A stretch of 64,000 nt of DNA, taken from assembly GCF_009915685.1 (NCBI RefSeq), contig NZ_JAABLP010000005.1; one strand, written 5' to 3'. The notes under the pieces were generated by a model, which saw only the letters and a program-made list of their open reading frames with translations, was not told the DNA's origin and made no database searches. Position 1 is the first letter of the stretch. Each line of letters opens with the position of its first letter. The translations under genes were made by a program, and so were the position numbers. Shown piece by piece: positions 44,721 to 52,669 of the stretch. This stretch comes from Pannonibacter tanglangensis. GTDB taxonomy: Bacteria; Pseudomonadota; Alphaproteobacteria; Rhizobiales; Stappiaceae.

Positions 44721-45533
44721 ATGACTGATATGCGTCTTGTCGTCGTCGGTGCCGCCGGCCGTATGGGGCAGGCCCTTGTCCGGGCCGTGACGGCCATGGA
44801 CGGCGTCACCCTGAGCGCGGCAATCGAACGCGAGGGCTCGGCTGCGCTGGGGCGCGACGCCGGCGAGCTGGCCGGCCTCGGGCCGCTCGGCGTGCGCATC
44901 ACCGACGATCCGCTGACCGCCTTTGCCGCCAGCGAGGGCGTGCTCGACTTCACCACTCCCAAGGCGAGCCTCTGGTTTGCCGAGCTGGCGGCCCAGGCCC
45001 GCATCGTCCACATCATCGGCACGACGGGCTGGGTCGATGGCGAACTCGAGCCGCTGAAGGCGGCCGCCCGCCATGCGCGTCTTGTCAAGTCGGGCAACAT
45101 GAGCCTCGGCGTCAACCTCCTTGCCGCGCTGGTCCGCAAGGCCGCCGCCGCGCTCGGTCCCGATTTCGACCTCGAGATCGTCGAGATGCACCACCGGCAC
45201 AAGGTGGACGCTCCCTCCGGGACCGCACTCCTGCTGGGAGAAGCTGCTGCCGCTGGCCGCGGCATCGCACTTGCCGAGCATTCGGTCCGGGTCCGCGATG
45301 GCCACACCGGTCCGCGTCCGGCCGGCGACATTGGCTTTGCCACGCTGCGCGGCGGATCCGTGGTCGGCGATCACACGGTGATCCTGGCCGGCGACGGCGA
45401 GCGCGTCGAGCTCAGCCACAAGGCCGAAGACCGCCAGATCTTCGCCCGTGGCGCCGTCAAGGCCGCCCTCTGGGCGCGCGACAAGAAACCCGGACTTTAC
45501 TCCATGGCCGATGTCCTCGGCCTCAACGACTGA
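44721..45533 (+). CDS. dapB: 4-hydroxy-tetrahydrodipicolinate reductase
   Basis: DapB performs the second step of the diaminopimelate/lysine pathway. The 270-residue product has the NAD(P)H-binding GAAGRMGQALVRAV loop (about 10-23) and the signature EMHHRHKVDAPSGTA (about 155-169). Length is normal. It starts with ATG 8 bases after GGGGTG. The gene lies 32 bp upstream of gpmA and probably forms an operon with it. Confidence 0.97.
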   Translation: MTDMRLVVVGAAGRMGQALVRAVTAMDGVTLSAAIEREGSAALGRDAGELAGLGPLGVRITDDPLTAFAASEGVLDFTTPKASLWFAELAAQARIVHIIGTTGWVDGELEPLKAAARHARLVKSGNMSLGVNLLAALVRKAAAALGPDFDLEIVEMHHRHKVDAPSGTALLLGEAAAAGRGIALAEHSVRVRDGHTGPRPAGDIGFATLRGGSVVGDHTVILAGDGERVELSHKAEDRQIFARGAVKAALWARDKKPGLYSMADVLGLND

Positions 45534-45564
45534 AACCAGCCAAGCCCTGCGAGGAGATCGGCAT

Positions 45565-46185
45565 ATGGAACGTCTCTTGGTGCTCGTCCGTCACGGCCAG
45601 AGCGAGTGGAACCTGAAGAACCTCTTCACCGGCTGGAAGGACCCGGACCTGACCGAGCAGGGGGTCGCCGAGGCCCGTGCCGCCGGCGCCAAGCTGCGCG
45701 ACATGAAGCTGCAGTTCGACATGGCCTATACGTCGGCCCTGACCCGTGCCCAGCACACGCTCCAGCTCATCCTGGCCGAGCTTGGCCAGGAGGGTCTGGA
45801 AACGGTGCGTGACCAGGCGCTGAACGAGCGCGATTACGGCGACATCACCGGCATGAACAAGGACGAGGCGCGCGAGAAGTTCGGCGAGGAGCAGGTCCAC
45901 ATCTGGCGCCGCTCGTTCGATGTTCCGCCTCCGGGCGGCGAGAGCCTGAAGATGACCGCCGAGCGCGTGCTGCCTTACTACCGGGCGGAGATCCTGCCGC
46001 GCGTGCTGGAGGGCAAGCGCATCATTGTTGCCGCCCACGGCAACTCGCTGCGCTCGCTGATCATGGAGCTGGAAAACCTCACGCCGGAACAGATCCTCAA
46101 GCGCGAGCTGGGCACCGGTGCACCGGTCGTCTACCGTCTGAACGAGGACGGCCAGGTGGTCAGCGTCGAGGATCTCGCCGACTGA
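45565..46185 (+). CDS. gpmA: 2,3-bisphosphoglycerate-dependent phosphoglycerate mutase
   Basis: GpmA interconverts 2- and 3-phosphoglycerate in glycolysis. The 206-residue product has the catalytic His in LVRHGQSEWN (about 7-16), the ERDYGDITG block (about 85-93) and the second His in AHGNSLRSL. It is shorter than the 250-residue E. coli enzyme because the C-terminal extension is missing, as is usual in Rhizobiales. The ATG at 45565 follows GAGGAG. A strong terminator follows. Confidence 0.96.
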   Translation: MERLLVLVRHGQSEWNLKNLFTGWKDPDLTEQGVAEARAAGAKLRDMKLQFDMAYTSALTRAQHTLQLILAELGQEGLETVRDQALNERDYGDITGMNKDEAREKFGEEQVHIWRRSFDVPPPGGESLKMTAERVLPYYRAEILPRVLEGKRIIVAAHGNSLRSLIMELENLTPEQILKRELGTGAPVVYRLNEDGQVVSVEDLAD

Positions 46186-46209
46186 GCCGGGCTCAGAACG
46201 TCAGCTAGA

Positions 46210-46236
46210 AAGGCGCCCGTGCGGCGCCTTTTTTGT
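46210..46236 (+). terminator. Rho-independent terminator of gpmA
   Basis: AAGGCGCC (46210-46217) pairs with GGCGCCTT (46223-46230), followed by TTTTTT. Confidence 0.95.
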
Positions 46237-46346
46237 TTCCGGGTACGCTCCTTCCGCCGTCATCCCTGTCCATGAGAGCGCTTCTTGCCAGATTGATGTG
46301 TGAGAGCGTGAATGGTCCGCGGGCGGAGCACCTGGTGCGCGGCCGT

Positions 46347-46429
46347 GTGTCTCAGGGTGCGAAGCCGGCATGTGCTGCACCGGACTGCAGCGGCCGTTCC
46401 GGGCGGGCGCCGACAGGGGGGACGACCGT
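46347..46429 (-). pseudogene. Decayed 83-bp copy of the PfkB kinase 3' end
   Basis: This stretch aligns without gaps to 47524-47606, the 3' end of the intact kinase gene, with 13 mismatches (about 84% identity). The 27-base core CAGCGGCCGTTCCGGGCGGG... is identical. Read on the minus strand it encodes a peptide ending VGARPERPLQ...AGFAP then a stop, matching the kinase end GARPERPLKAIVEQAGFAL. It has no start and cannot make a protein. It ends at the stop codon of the DUF2000 gene, which marks a likely junction. Confidence 0.85.
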
Positions 46430-46857
46430 CAGCGCAGCAGCTTCAGCGCGCCGGTCAGCGAGCGGACCCATTTCGCCGGCCCGAGCAGCCCGATGCCGTC
46501 AAGCTCTTCCTCGGCGAGACTGTGGGTCCCGAACGTCGCCTCATACTCCAGATGGTCGTGCAGAGCACGGGCAAACGACGGGAAGGCAACGACGCGTCCC
46601 TCCGGGGTCTGCTCCCCGCATGTTGCGGCCGCCCGCGCCAGCAGGGCCTGCAGCGCCTCCTGTCCGGCCGCCAGGACCGGCACGGGCAACCGCGAGCTGC
46701 CATGGATGGCAAGACCGGCCCGGTCCGTCAGCCGTGACCCGGCCAGATCCGGCTGCAGGGCCGCAAGGCCGATGCCAATCGTTGCAGCGGTGTTGGCAGC
46801 AAATCCGGCGGGCAGGGCAGGATTGAGGATGACAGCAATCCGCAGATCGGTCGTCAT
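46429..46857 (-). CDS. DUF2000 family protein
   Basis: A 142-residue protein matching DUF2000: DLRIAVILNPALPAGFAANTAATIGIGLAAL at the start and HLEYEATFGTHSLAEEELDGIGLLGPA near the end. Function is unknown; the fold relates to peptidyl-tRNA hydrolase-like proteins. The ATG at 46857 has AGAAGGAGAT 8 bases upstream, a strong start. It is divergent from an Lrp-family gene, the usual neighbour of DUF2000 genes, which suggests the regulator controls it. Its stop codon abuts the decayed kinase copy. Confidence 0.85.
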   Translation of the reverse strand: MTTDLRIAVILNPALPAGFAANTAATIGIGLAALQPDLAGSRLTDRAGLAIHGSSRLPVPVLAAGQEALQALLARAAATCGEQTPEGRVVAFPSFARALHDHLEYEATFGTHSLAEEELDGIGLLGPAKWVRSLTGALKLLR

Positions 46858-46982
46858 GGGATCTCCTTCTGAAAACGACACCCCATCCTAGCGTCAGCCG
46901 CCCGGTCAAACCTGCCTTTTTGTCCCCATCAACGCCGAGTTCTGGTAGGATTGATCGAAACAGTCGGTCTAGGGGGAAGATT

Positions 46983-47474
46983 GTGCCGCAAGCACCGCTC
47001 GAGCCGATCGATCTCAGGATCCTGGCGCTCCTTCAGGACGACGGGCGCCTGACCAATCAGGCGCTGGCCGACGCCGCAGGCCTGTCCACCTCGCCGTGCT
47101 GGCGCCGGGTCCGCCAGCTTGAGGACGCCGGTGTCATCCAGGGCTATGGCGCAAGGCTTGACCGGCGGCAACTTGGGCTGGGTGTGCTTGTCTTCATCCG
47201 CGTGAAGATCGACACGCACAGTGAACGGGAGGCGGAAGACTTCGCCGCCGCCGTCGCGGCGCTGGACGAGGTGGTTGCCTGTTACAGCATTGCCGGCGAT
47301 GCGGATTTCCTGCTGCAGGTGGTCGCGCAGGATCTTGACCATTACGCCGAGTTCGCCATGTCGGTCGTCCGGCGCCTGCCGGGCATCAAGGAAATGCAGA
47401 CGACGATGGTCCTGAAGGAACTGAAGCCGTTCCGCGGATTTCCCGTGCGGGGCACGCGGCAGGAGGCGCGCTGA
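46983..47474 (+). CDS. Lrp/AsnC-family transcription regulator
   Basis: A 163-residue regulator with an N-terminal helix-turn-helix (about 5-60, with LDLRILALLQDDGRLTNQALADAAGLSTSPCWRRVR split by normal Lrp spacing) and a C-terminal RAM effector domain (about 70-150) with CYSIAGDADFLLQVVAQDLDHY. Lrp regulators sense amino acids or related ligands. I chose GTG at 46983 since GGGGGAAG precedes it; the upstream frame lacks similarity. It probably controls the divergent DUF2000 gene 125 bp away. The pair is bracketed by copies of the kinase 3' end. Confidence 0.93.
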   Translation: MPQAPLEPIDLRILALLQDDGRLTNQALADAAGLSTSPCWRRVRQLEDAGVIQGYGARLDRRQLGLGVLVFIRVKIDTHSEREAEDFAAAVAALDEVVACYSIAGDADFLLQVVAQDLDHYAEFAMSVVRRLPGIKEMQTTMVLKELKPFRGFPVRGTRQEAR

Positions 47475-47528
47475 GGGGCTGGCCGCATCGGAATGGGCCG
47501 GCCCCTCGGCAGGATCGGACGAGGTGTC

Positions 47529-48530
47529 TCAGAGCGCGAAGCCGGCCTGTTCCACAATGGCCTTCAGCGGCCGTTCCGGGCGGGCGCCGACATGGGTGAT
47601 GACCGTGGAGGCGCAGAGGCAGCCCAGCTCCGTGGAGCTCTTCAGGTCGCGGCCGCGCGCCAGGCCGAAGAGGAAGCCGGATGCGAACAGGTCGCCCGCC
47701 CCGGTCAGGTCGACAACCTCGCTCACCGGCAGGGCCGGCGCGTGCACCGTCTCCTCGCGGGTGATCGCCATGGCGCCGTTGCTGCCGAGCGTCAGCGCCG
47801 TGAGCTTGCAGGTCTCCCGCGCCGCGGCAATCGCGGTGTCGAGGTCCGACGTCTGATAGAGCGACTTCAGCTCGTGTTCGTTGGCAAACATCAGATCGAC
47901 GACGCCATCGCGCAGCAGGCCCTGGAACTCGTCACGGTAGCGGTCGACGCAGAAGGCATCCGACAGGGTCAGCGCAACCTGCCGGCCATGCGCATGGGCG
48001 ATCCGCGCGGCTTCCAGGAAGGCCAGCTTCGCGGCCGGCGGATCCCAGAGATAGCCCTCCATGTAGGTGATTGCCGATGCCGCCACCACGTCCGGATCCA
48101 CGTCCTTCGGGCTCAGTTCGACGCAGGCTCCGAGATAGGTGTTCATGGTCCGCTCGCCATCCGGCGTGATCAGGATCATGGACCGTGCCGTCGGCGCGCC
48201 GCCGACCAGCGGATCGGTGTTGAAGTAGACGCCGGTGCCCTTCATGTCATGGGCATAGCTGTCGCCCAGTTCGTCGCGGGCGACCTTGCCGAGATAGGCC
48301 GGCTTGCCACCGAGCGAGGCAATGCCAGCGGCGGTGTTGCCGGCGCTGCCGCCCGAGATGCGGACCGTCTGCCCCATCTTGTCGTAGAGACGCAGCGCCT
48401 CGCCGGTGTCGATCAGGCGCATCGACGCCTTGACCAGCTTCTCGGCCACAAGGAAGTCGTCGTCGACATGGGCGAAGACGTCGCAGATGGCGTTGCCGAT
48501 GCACAGGGCATCAAACTTCAGTTCTGTCAT
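47529..48530 (-). CDS. PfkB-family carbohydrate/adenosine kinase
   Basis: A 333-residue ribokinase-fold kinase. The N-terminal ISGGSAGNTAAGIASLGG (about 58-75) and C-terminal DLTGAGDLFASGFLFGLARG (about 272-291) are the two PfkB signatures; the latter supplies the catalytic Asp and the anion hole GAGD. Rhizobial relatives are usually annotated adenosine kinase, but sugar kinases share these motifs, so the substrate is not certain. It lies downstream of pheA with 29 bp between. Its last 83 bp are repeated in decayed form at 46347-46429. Confidence 0.9.
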   Translation of the reverse strand: MTELKFDALCIGNAICDVFAHVDDDFLVAEKLVKASMRLIDTGEALRLYDKMGQTVRISGGSAGNTAAGIASLGGKPAYLGKVARDELGDSYAHDMKGTGVYFNTDPLVGGAPTARSMILITPDGERTMNTYLGACVELSPKDVDPDVVAASAITYMEGYLWDPPAAKLAFLEAARIAHAHGRQVALTLSDAFCVDRYRDEFQGLLRDGVVDLMFANEHELKSLYQTSDLDTAIAAARETCKLTALTLGSNGAMAITREETVHAPALPVSEVVDLTGAGDLFASGFLFGLARGRDLKSSTELGCLCASTVITHVGARPERPLKAIVEQAGFAL

Positions 48531-48559
48531 GGGGACCCTCGGTCTGGACTGGCCGGGTT

Positions 48560-49450
48560 TCAGGGAGCGGGATTGGGCCGCAGCGCGCGGTTGGCCTCGG
48601 GCTCGCGGATCTTGTCGCGGAAGGGGCTGGCGCGGTAGACGCCGAGGACCTTCAGCTCGGCGCAGAAGAAGGCCAGCTCCTCGAGTGCCAGCGCGACATT
48701 CCGGTCATCCGGATGGCCTTCGATGTCGGCATAGAACATGGAGGCGAAGAACTGTCCCTCGAGCTGGTAGGATTCCAGCTTGGTCATGTTCACGCCGTTG
48801 GTCGCAAAGCCGCCGAGAGCCTTGTAGAGCGAGGCCGGCACGTTGCGGACCCGGAAGATGAAGGTGGTGATCACCGGCAGGCCGCTGTTGGCGGCACGGG
48901 CCGGCTCGCGCGACAGGATCAGGAAGCGGGTGGTGTTGTGTTCCGCGTCCTCGACGTTGCGCTTGAGAATGTCGAGCCCGTAGACCTCGGCAGCCATTTC
49001 CGGGGCGAGGGCGGCGGCCGTCAGGTCTCCGGCCTCGGCGACCTGGCGCGCGGACCCGGCCGTGTCGGCTCCGACAATCGCCTTGAGGCCGAGATCGCGG
49101 ATGATGTTGCGGCACTGGCCGAGGGCCATGACGTGGCTCTGGACACTTTTCAGGTTCTCGATCCGCGCGCCCTTCGGGGCCATCAGCTGGAACCGGATCG
49201 GCATGAAATACTCGCCGATGATGTGCAGGTTCGCCCGCGGCAGAAGATGATGAATGTCGGCCACGCGCCCCGCGATCGAGTTCTCGACCGGGATCATGCC
49301 GTAGTCGGCCTCGCCGGATTCCATCGCGGCAAAGCAGTCCTCGAAGGTCGCGCAGGGCACGGCGAGGTAATCCGGATAAACACTGCGGCAGGCCATGTGC
49401 GAATTGGCACCGGTCTCGCCCTGGAACACGATCTTCTTGCGGTCAGACAT
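48560..49450 (-). CDS. pheA: Prephenate dehydratase
   Basis: This stand-alone enzyme converts prephenate to phenylpyruvate in phenylalanine synthesis. The 296-residue protein has the catalytic PDT domain (about 1-185, with FQGETGANSHMAC and the AEHNTTRFLIL motif that includes the catalytic Thr-Arg-Phe) and a C-terminal ACT domain (about 195-280, with MTKLESYQLEGQFFASMFYADIEGH) for allosteric control by Phe. No chorismate mutase domain is fused, as is usual in alphaproteobacteria. It lies downstream of kdsB with a 62-bp gap. Confidence 0.96.
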   Translation of the reverse strand: MSDRKKIVFQGETGANSHMACRSVYPDYLAVPCATFEDCFAAMESGEADYGMIPVENSIAGRVADIHHLLPRANLHIIGEYFMPIRFQLMAPKGARIENLKSVQSHVMALGQCRNIIRDLGLKAIVGADTAGSARQVAEAGDLTAAALAPEMAAEVYGLDILKRNVEDAEHNTTRFLILSREPARAANSGLPVITTFIFRVRNVPASLYKALGGFATNGVNMTKLESYQLEGQFFASMFYADIEGHPDDRNVALALEELAFFCAELKVLGVYRASPFRDKIREPEANRALRPNPAP

Positions 49451-49512
49451 CAGCGTCGAGGCTTTCTTGCGGTTCGGTCGGTATGGAATGGCACGGGAAG
49501 GTTACGGCGAGG

Positions 49513-50247
49513 TCAAAGCGAAGCGAAGACCTTGCGCACCCGTTCGAGATCCTGGGGCGTGTTGACGTCCATCGGGGCGCTGTCGATCAGGCTGATGTCG
49601 ATGCGCATTCCGGCCTCCAACGCCCGCAGCTGCTCGAGCTTCTCGCGCTTCTCGAGCGGCGACGGGGCGAGGGTGACAAAGGTCGACAGCGCCTTGCGGC
49701 GGTAGGCATAGACGCCGATGTGCTGGTACAGCGGACCGGGTCCGGTCGGCGCGATGGCGCGGGTAAAGTACAGCGCGCGGTGGCGGGCGCCCGACAGGGG
49801 CGAGGCGATCGCCTTGACGAAGCTCGGATCAACCTTGTCCGCCTCGTCGCGGATTTCCGTCATGATCGTGCCGATGTCGACCGCCGGATCGGCGAGCGGG
49901 GCAAAGGCTGCACGGATTGCCTCCGGCGCGATCAGCGGCACGTCGCCCTGCAGGTTCAGGATGACGTCATGACGGCCGTCCGGGTCGATCAGCTCGGCCG
50001 CCTCATGGATGCGGTCCGAGCCGGACTCATGGTCGGGCCGCGTCATCACCGCTGCGCCGCCGTGATCGCGCACGGCTTCCAGGATGCGCAAATCGTCGCA
50101 GGCAACCGTCACGGGCCCGATGTCGGCAGCCAGCGCCTGCTCCAGCACGCGCACGATCATCGGTTTGCCGGCAATGTCGGCGAGGGGCTTTTGCGGCAGC
50201 CGGGTGGCAGCCATGCGGGAAGGAATGACGACAAGTGCGGATGTCAC
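49513..50247 (-). CDS. kdsB: 3-deoxy-manno-octulosonate cytidylyltransferase
   Basis: KdsB activates Kdo with CTP for lipopolysaccharide synthesis. The 244-residue product has the nucleotide-binding VVIPSRMAATRLPQKPL (about 5-21), the NLQGDVPLI active-site block (about 93-101) and HIGVYAYRR. I chose the GTG at 50247 because GGAG precedes it by 6 bases; an upstream ATG at 50292 has no ribosome-binding site. It is divergent from the cytochrome c gene. pheA and the kinase follow on the same strand. Confidence 0.95.
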   Translation of the reverse strand: MTSALVVIPSRMAATRLPQKPLADIAGKPMIVRVLEQALAADIGPVTVACDDLRILEAVRDHGGAAVMTRPDHESGSDRIHEAAELIDPDGRHDVILNLQGDVPLIAPEAIRAAFAPLADPAVDIGTIMTEIRDEADKVDPSFVKAIASPLSGARHRALYFTRAIAPTGPGPLYQHIGVYAYRRKALSTFVTLAPSPLEKREKLEQLRALEAGMRIDISLIDSAPMDVNTPQDLERVRKVFASL

Positions 50248-50444
50248 GACCGGCTCCGGTGCGCTCGATCGGCCCCCTGCGACAAAAAGCATCGCGCGAA
50301 GCCGAATTTCAGTGTGCCGCGACTTTTATACCTATGGACAGCGGCGTCAAAAAATTTGTAGGTTCCAGCCAATTTTGATGAGGGCAGATTATGGTTCGCG
50401 CCGACGGTGCGGGCCATGGGCGCGTTAATCTGGAGCCTGACCGA

Positions 50445-50990
50445 ATGGATTCCTTTGAGCTGAACAAAGCCGCCGGTGCGGTTTTGATGGTGCTTCTGCT
50501 GACGATGGGTGTGGGCATCGTCTCGGATGTCATCTTCACGCCAACGACCCCGGAAAAGCCGGGTTATGAAATCGTCGTCGCATCGGCCGAGAGCGCGGCG
50601 CCTGCCGAGGAAGCTGCTGCCGACGTTGCTCCCCTGTCCGAACGCCTGATGGCCGGCACGGTCGAAGACGGCGAGAAGGCCGCCAAGAAGTGCGCCGCCT
50701 GCCACAGCTTTGAAAAGGGTGGTCCGAACAAGGTTGGTCCGGATCTGTGGGGCCTGCTCGGCCGCAAGCCCGGCACCCATGCCGGCTTCTCGTATTCCAC
50801 CGCCATGGTCGCCTTCGGCGAAGCCAACCCGGCCTGGACCTTCGAGCATCTCTATGCCTTCCTCGAGAACCCGAAGGCGCATGTCCCGGGCACCTCGATG
50901 GGCTTTGCCGGCATCAAGAAGGCCGACGAGCGCGTCGACCTGATCGTCTACATGAACAGCCTCTCCGACAGCCCGCTGCCGCTGCAGTAA
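50445..50990 (+). CDS. Membrane-anchored c-type cytochrome (CycM-like)
   Basis: A 181-residue protein with an uncleaved N-terminal helix (about 7-28), a flexible Ala/Glu linker (about 40-75), and a class I cytochrome c domain with heme motif CAACH (about 84-88) and the axial Met in PGTSMGFAG (about 150-158). CycM-type proteins carry electrons from the bc1 complex to an aa3 oxidase. The ATG at 50445 is preceded by GGAG. Location beside kdsB and pheA is common in Rhizobiales. A strong terminator follows. Confidence 0.94.
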   Translation: MDSFELNKAAGAVLMVLLLTMGVGIVSDVIFTPTTPEKPGYEIVVASAESAAPAEEAAADVAPLSERLMAGTVEDGEKAAKKCAACHSFEKGGPNKVGPDLWGLLGRKPGTHAGFSYSTAMVAFGEANPAWTFEHLYAFLENPKAHVPGTSMGFAGIKKADERVDLIVYMNSLSDSPLPLQ

Positions 50991-51018
50991 GTCGCTGGAC
51001 CGGAACCGGTTTCACGAG

Positions 51019-51046
51019 ACCGCGCCCTGAAAAGGGCGCGGTTTTT
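51019..51046 (+). terminator. Rho-independent terminator of the cytochrome c gene
   Basis: ACCGCGCCCT (51019-51028) pairs with AGGGCGCGGT (51033-51042) around a GAAA loop, followed by TTTTC. Confidence 0.95.
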
Positions 51047-51111
51047 CGTTGTTTGTACCGCGTCCCACAATCCTCTTTTTACGAACCTGTCGTAGCGTCG
51101 AGACGGGGGCG

Positions 51112-52557
51112 ATGAGCCCGGCATGGGGAAACGGCGTCTTGATCCGACTGGTCAGCCTGCTGAACCGACGCAAGGGATTTTGGCATGCACTGGCGGTTGC
51201 GCTGGTCGTGCTGCTCGTCGGCGCGAGCCTGACGACCTATGTCGGCAACCTCATCCGCGACGCCAATGTCGACCGGCACAAGGCTGCGGCCGTCTCCGTG
51301 CTGTCGGAGGCACGGGCCCGTCTGCTTGGCACCATCGGCCGTACCCTGTCCCTCGGCACCGGCCTGATGAACTATGTGGTCGTCAATCCCCGCATCGGCG
51401 AATTGCAGTTTCGCCGCTACAGTGCCGAGATGATCGCGCAGGACAGGAGCATCCGTTCCATTGCCCTGGCGCCCGGCAACGTGGTGCGCTTCGTTCATCC
51501 GCTGGAGGGGAACGAGCGCGTCATCGGGCTCGACTATGCCAGCAATCGCGAGCAGTGGCGGGGCATCCACCAGGCCATGGAAAGCCGCTCCGTGGTCCTC
51601 GCCGGTCCGGTCAATCTTGTCCAGGGTGGACGCGGGATCCTCGCGCGGCTGCCGATCTATGTTCCGGCCTTCGGCAGTCCCGGAGAGCCGGCCCGCACCT
51701 ACTGGGGCATTGCCTCCGTGATGTTCGACGAACAGGCGATGCTGGCATCGGCTGGTCTGAGCACCCTTGTCGGGGAATACGAGATTGCGCTGCAGGTCCC
51801 GGGGGATGGCGAGCGGCCGACATCCACGATCCTGGGGCAGCCGGACCTGTTCGAGCGTGATTCGGCGCGCCTCGACGTCCTGCTCCCGGGGGCGGTGTCG
51901 TGGCAGCTGGCTGCGATCCCGCGCCAGGGCTGGGTGCACACGTCGACGGAATTCTGGCTGGCAGTCGCGGCCGGCTACGGCGCGACGCTGTTGCTTGCTG
52001 CCATGAGTTTCTTCGTTGTCTTCGAGATGTTGCGGGCGCGCCAGCTCGCCCATCATGACCCGCTCACGGGCCTGCCCAACCGCCGCCTGCTCGAGGACCG
52101 CATGGAGCAGCTTGCGAGCTTCAGCGACCGCTCCGGCCTGGGCTTCCAGGTGTTCTTCGTCGACCTCAACGACTTCAAGCCGATCAACGACCAGCATGGC
52201 CACGCCATCGGGGATCTCATGCTGGTCGAGATCGGTCGCCGGCTGCGGTCGGAGACCCGGCGGGCCGACACCGTGGCGCGAATCGGTGGCGACGAGTTCG
52301 TTGTCCTGACCCCCGGCCTGATGCAGGAGGCGGATGCGGCCCAGTTCAGCCGGCGGCTCGCGGCGGCGGTCTGCGAGCCGATGACAATCGGCACGGCGAC
52401 GCTGTCGGTGAAGGCCAGCGTCGGACGGGCCTCCTATCCCCAGGACGCCCGCAGCATCCGCGAGCTGCTCGACCTCGCCGACACCCGGATGTACGCCCAG
52501 AAGCAGCAGCGCTTCGAGACGCTCTTCACCGAGGTCCGCGCGGCCAACGGTTCTTAA
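51112..52557 (+). CDS. CHASE-GGDEF membrane diguanylate cyclase
   Basis: A 481-residue inner-membrane protein: a membrane helix (about 25-45), a periplasmic CHASE-type sensor region (about 50-270, with GLDYASNREQWRGIHQAMESRS), a second helix (about 280-305), and a cytosolic GGDEF domain starting DPLTGLPNRRLLEDR. The active site is GGDEF in ARIGGDEFVVL, and the RRAD before it fits the RxxD inhibition site. It probably makes c-di-GMP in response to an external signal. No EAL domain is present. The ATG at 51112 follows a G-rich site. Confidence 0.9.
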   Translation: MSPAWGNGVLIRLVSLLNRRKGFWHALAVALVVLLVGASLTTYVGNLIRDANVDRHKAAAVSVLSEARARLLGTIGRTLSLGTGLMNYVVVNPRIGELQFRRYSAEMIAQDRSIRSIALAPGNVVRFVHPLEGNERVIGLDYASNREQWRGIHQAMESRSVVLAGPVNLVQGGRGILARLPIYVPAFGSPGEPARTYWGIASVMFDEQAMLASAGLSTLVGEYEIALQVPGDGERPTSTILGQPDLFERDSARLDVLLPGAVSWQLAAIPRQGWVHTSTEFWLAVAAGYGATLLLAAMSFFVVFEMLRARQLAHHDPLTGLPNRRLLEDRMEQLASFSDRSGLGFQVFFVDLNDFKPINDQHGHAIGDLMLVEIGRRLRSETRRADTVARIGGDEFVVLTPGLMQEADAAQFSRRLAAAVCEPMTIGTATLSVKASVGRASYPQDARSIRELLDLADTRMYAQKQQRFETLFTEVRAANGS

Positions 52558-52669
52558 ATTTCTGTCATCTCACGTTTTCCCCGGTGACGCGGCGGCGGAC
52601 AGGCACTTACACTTGCGTCTGACCGACCGGAGTCGTTTCCGGTCTCGCCGTCGAATCGGGAGACACCAG

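Noticed and set aside
46186..46346. A small gene between gpmA and the DUF2000 gene
   Set aside because: The frames present lack start signals and family similarity. The region holds the gpmA terminator and, next to it, the decayed kinase copy.
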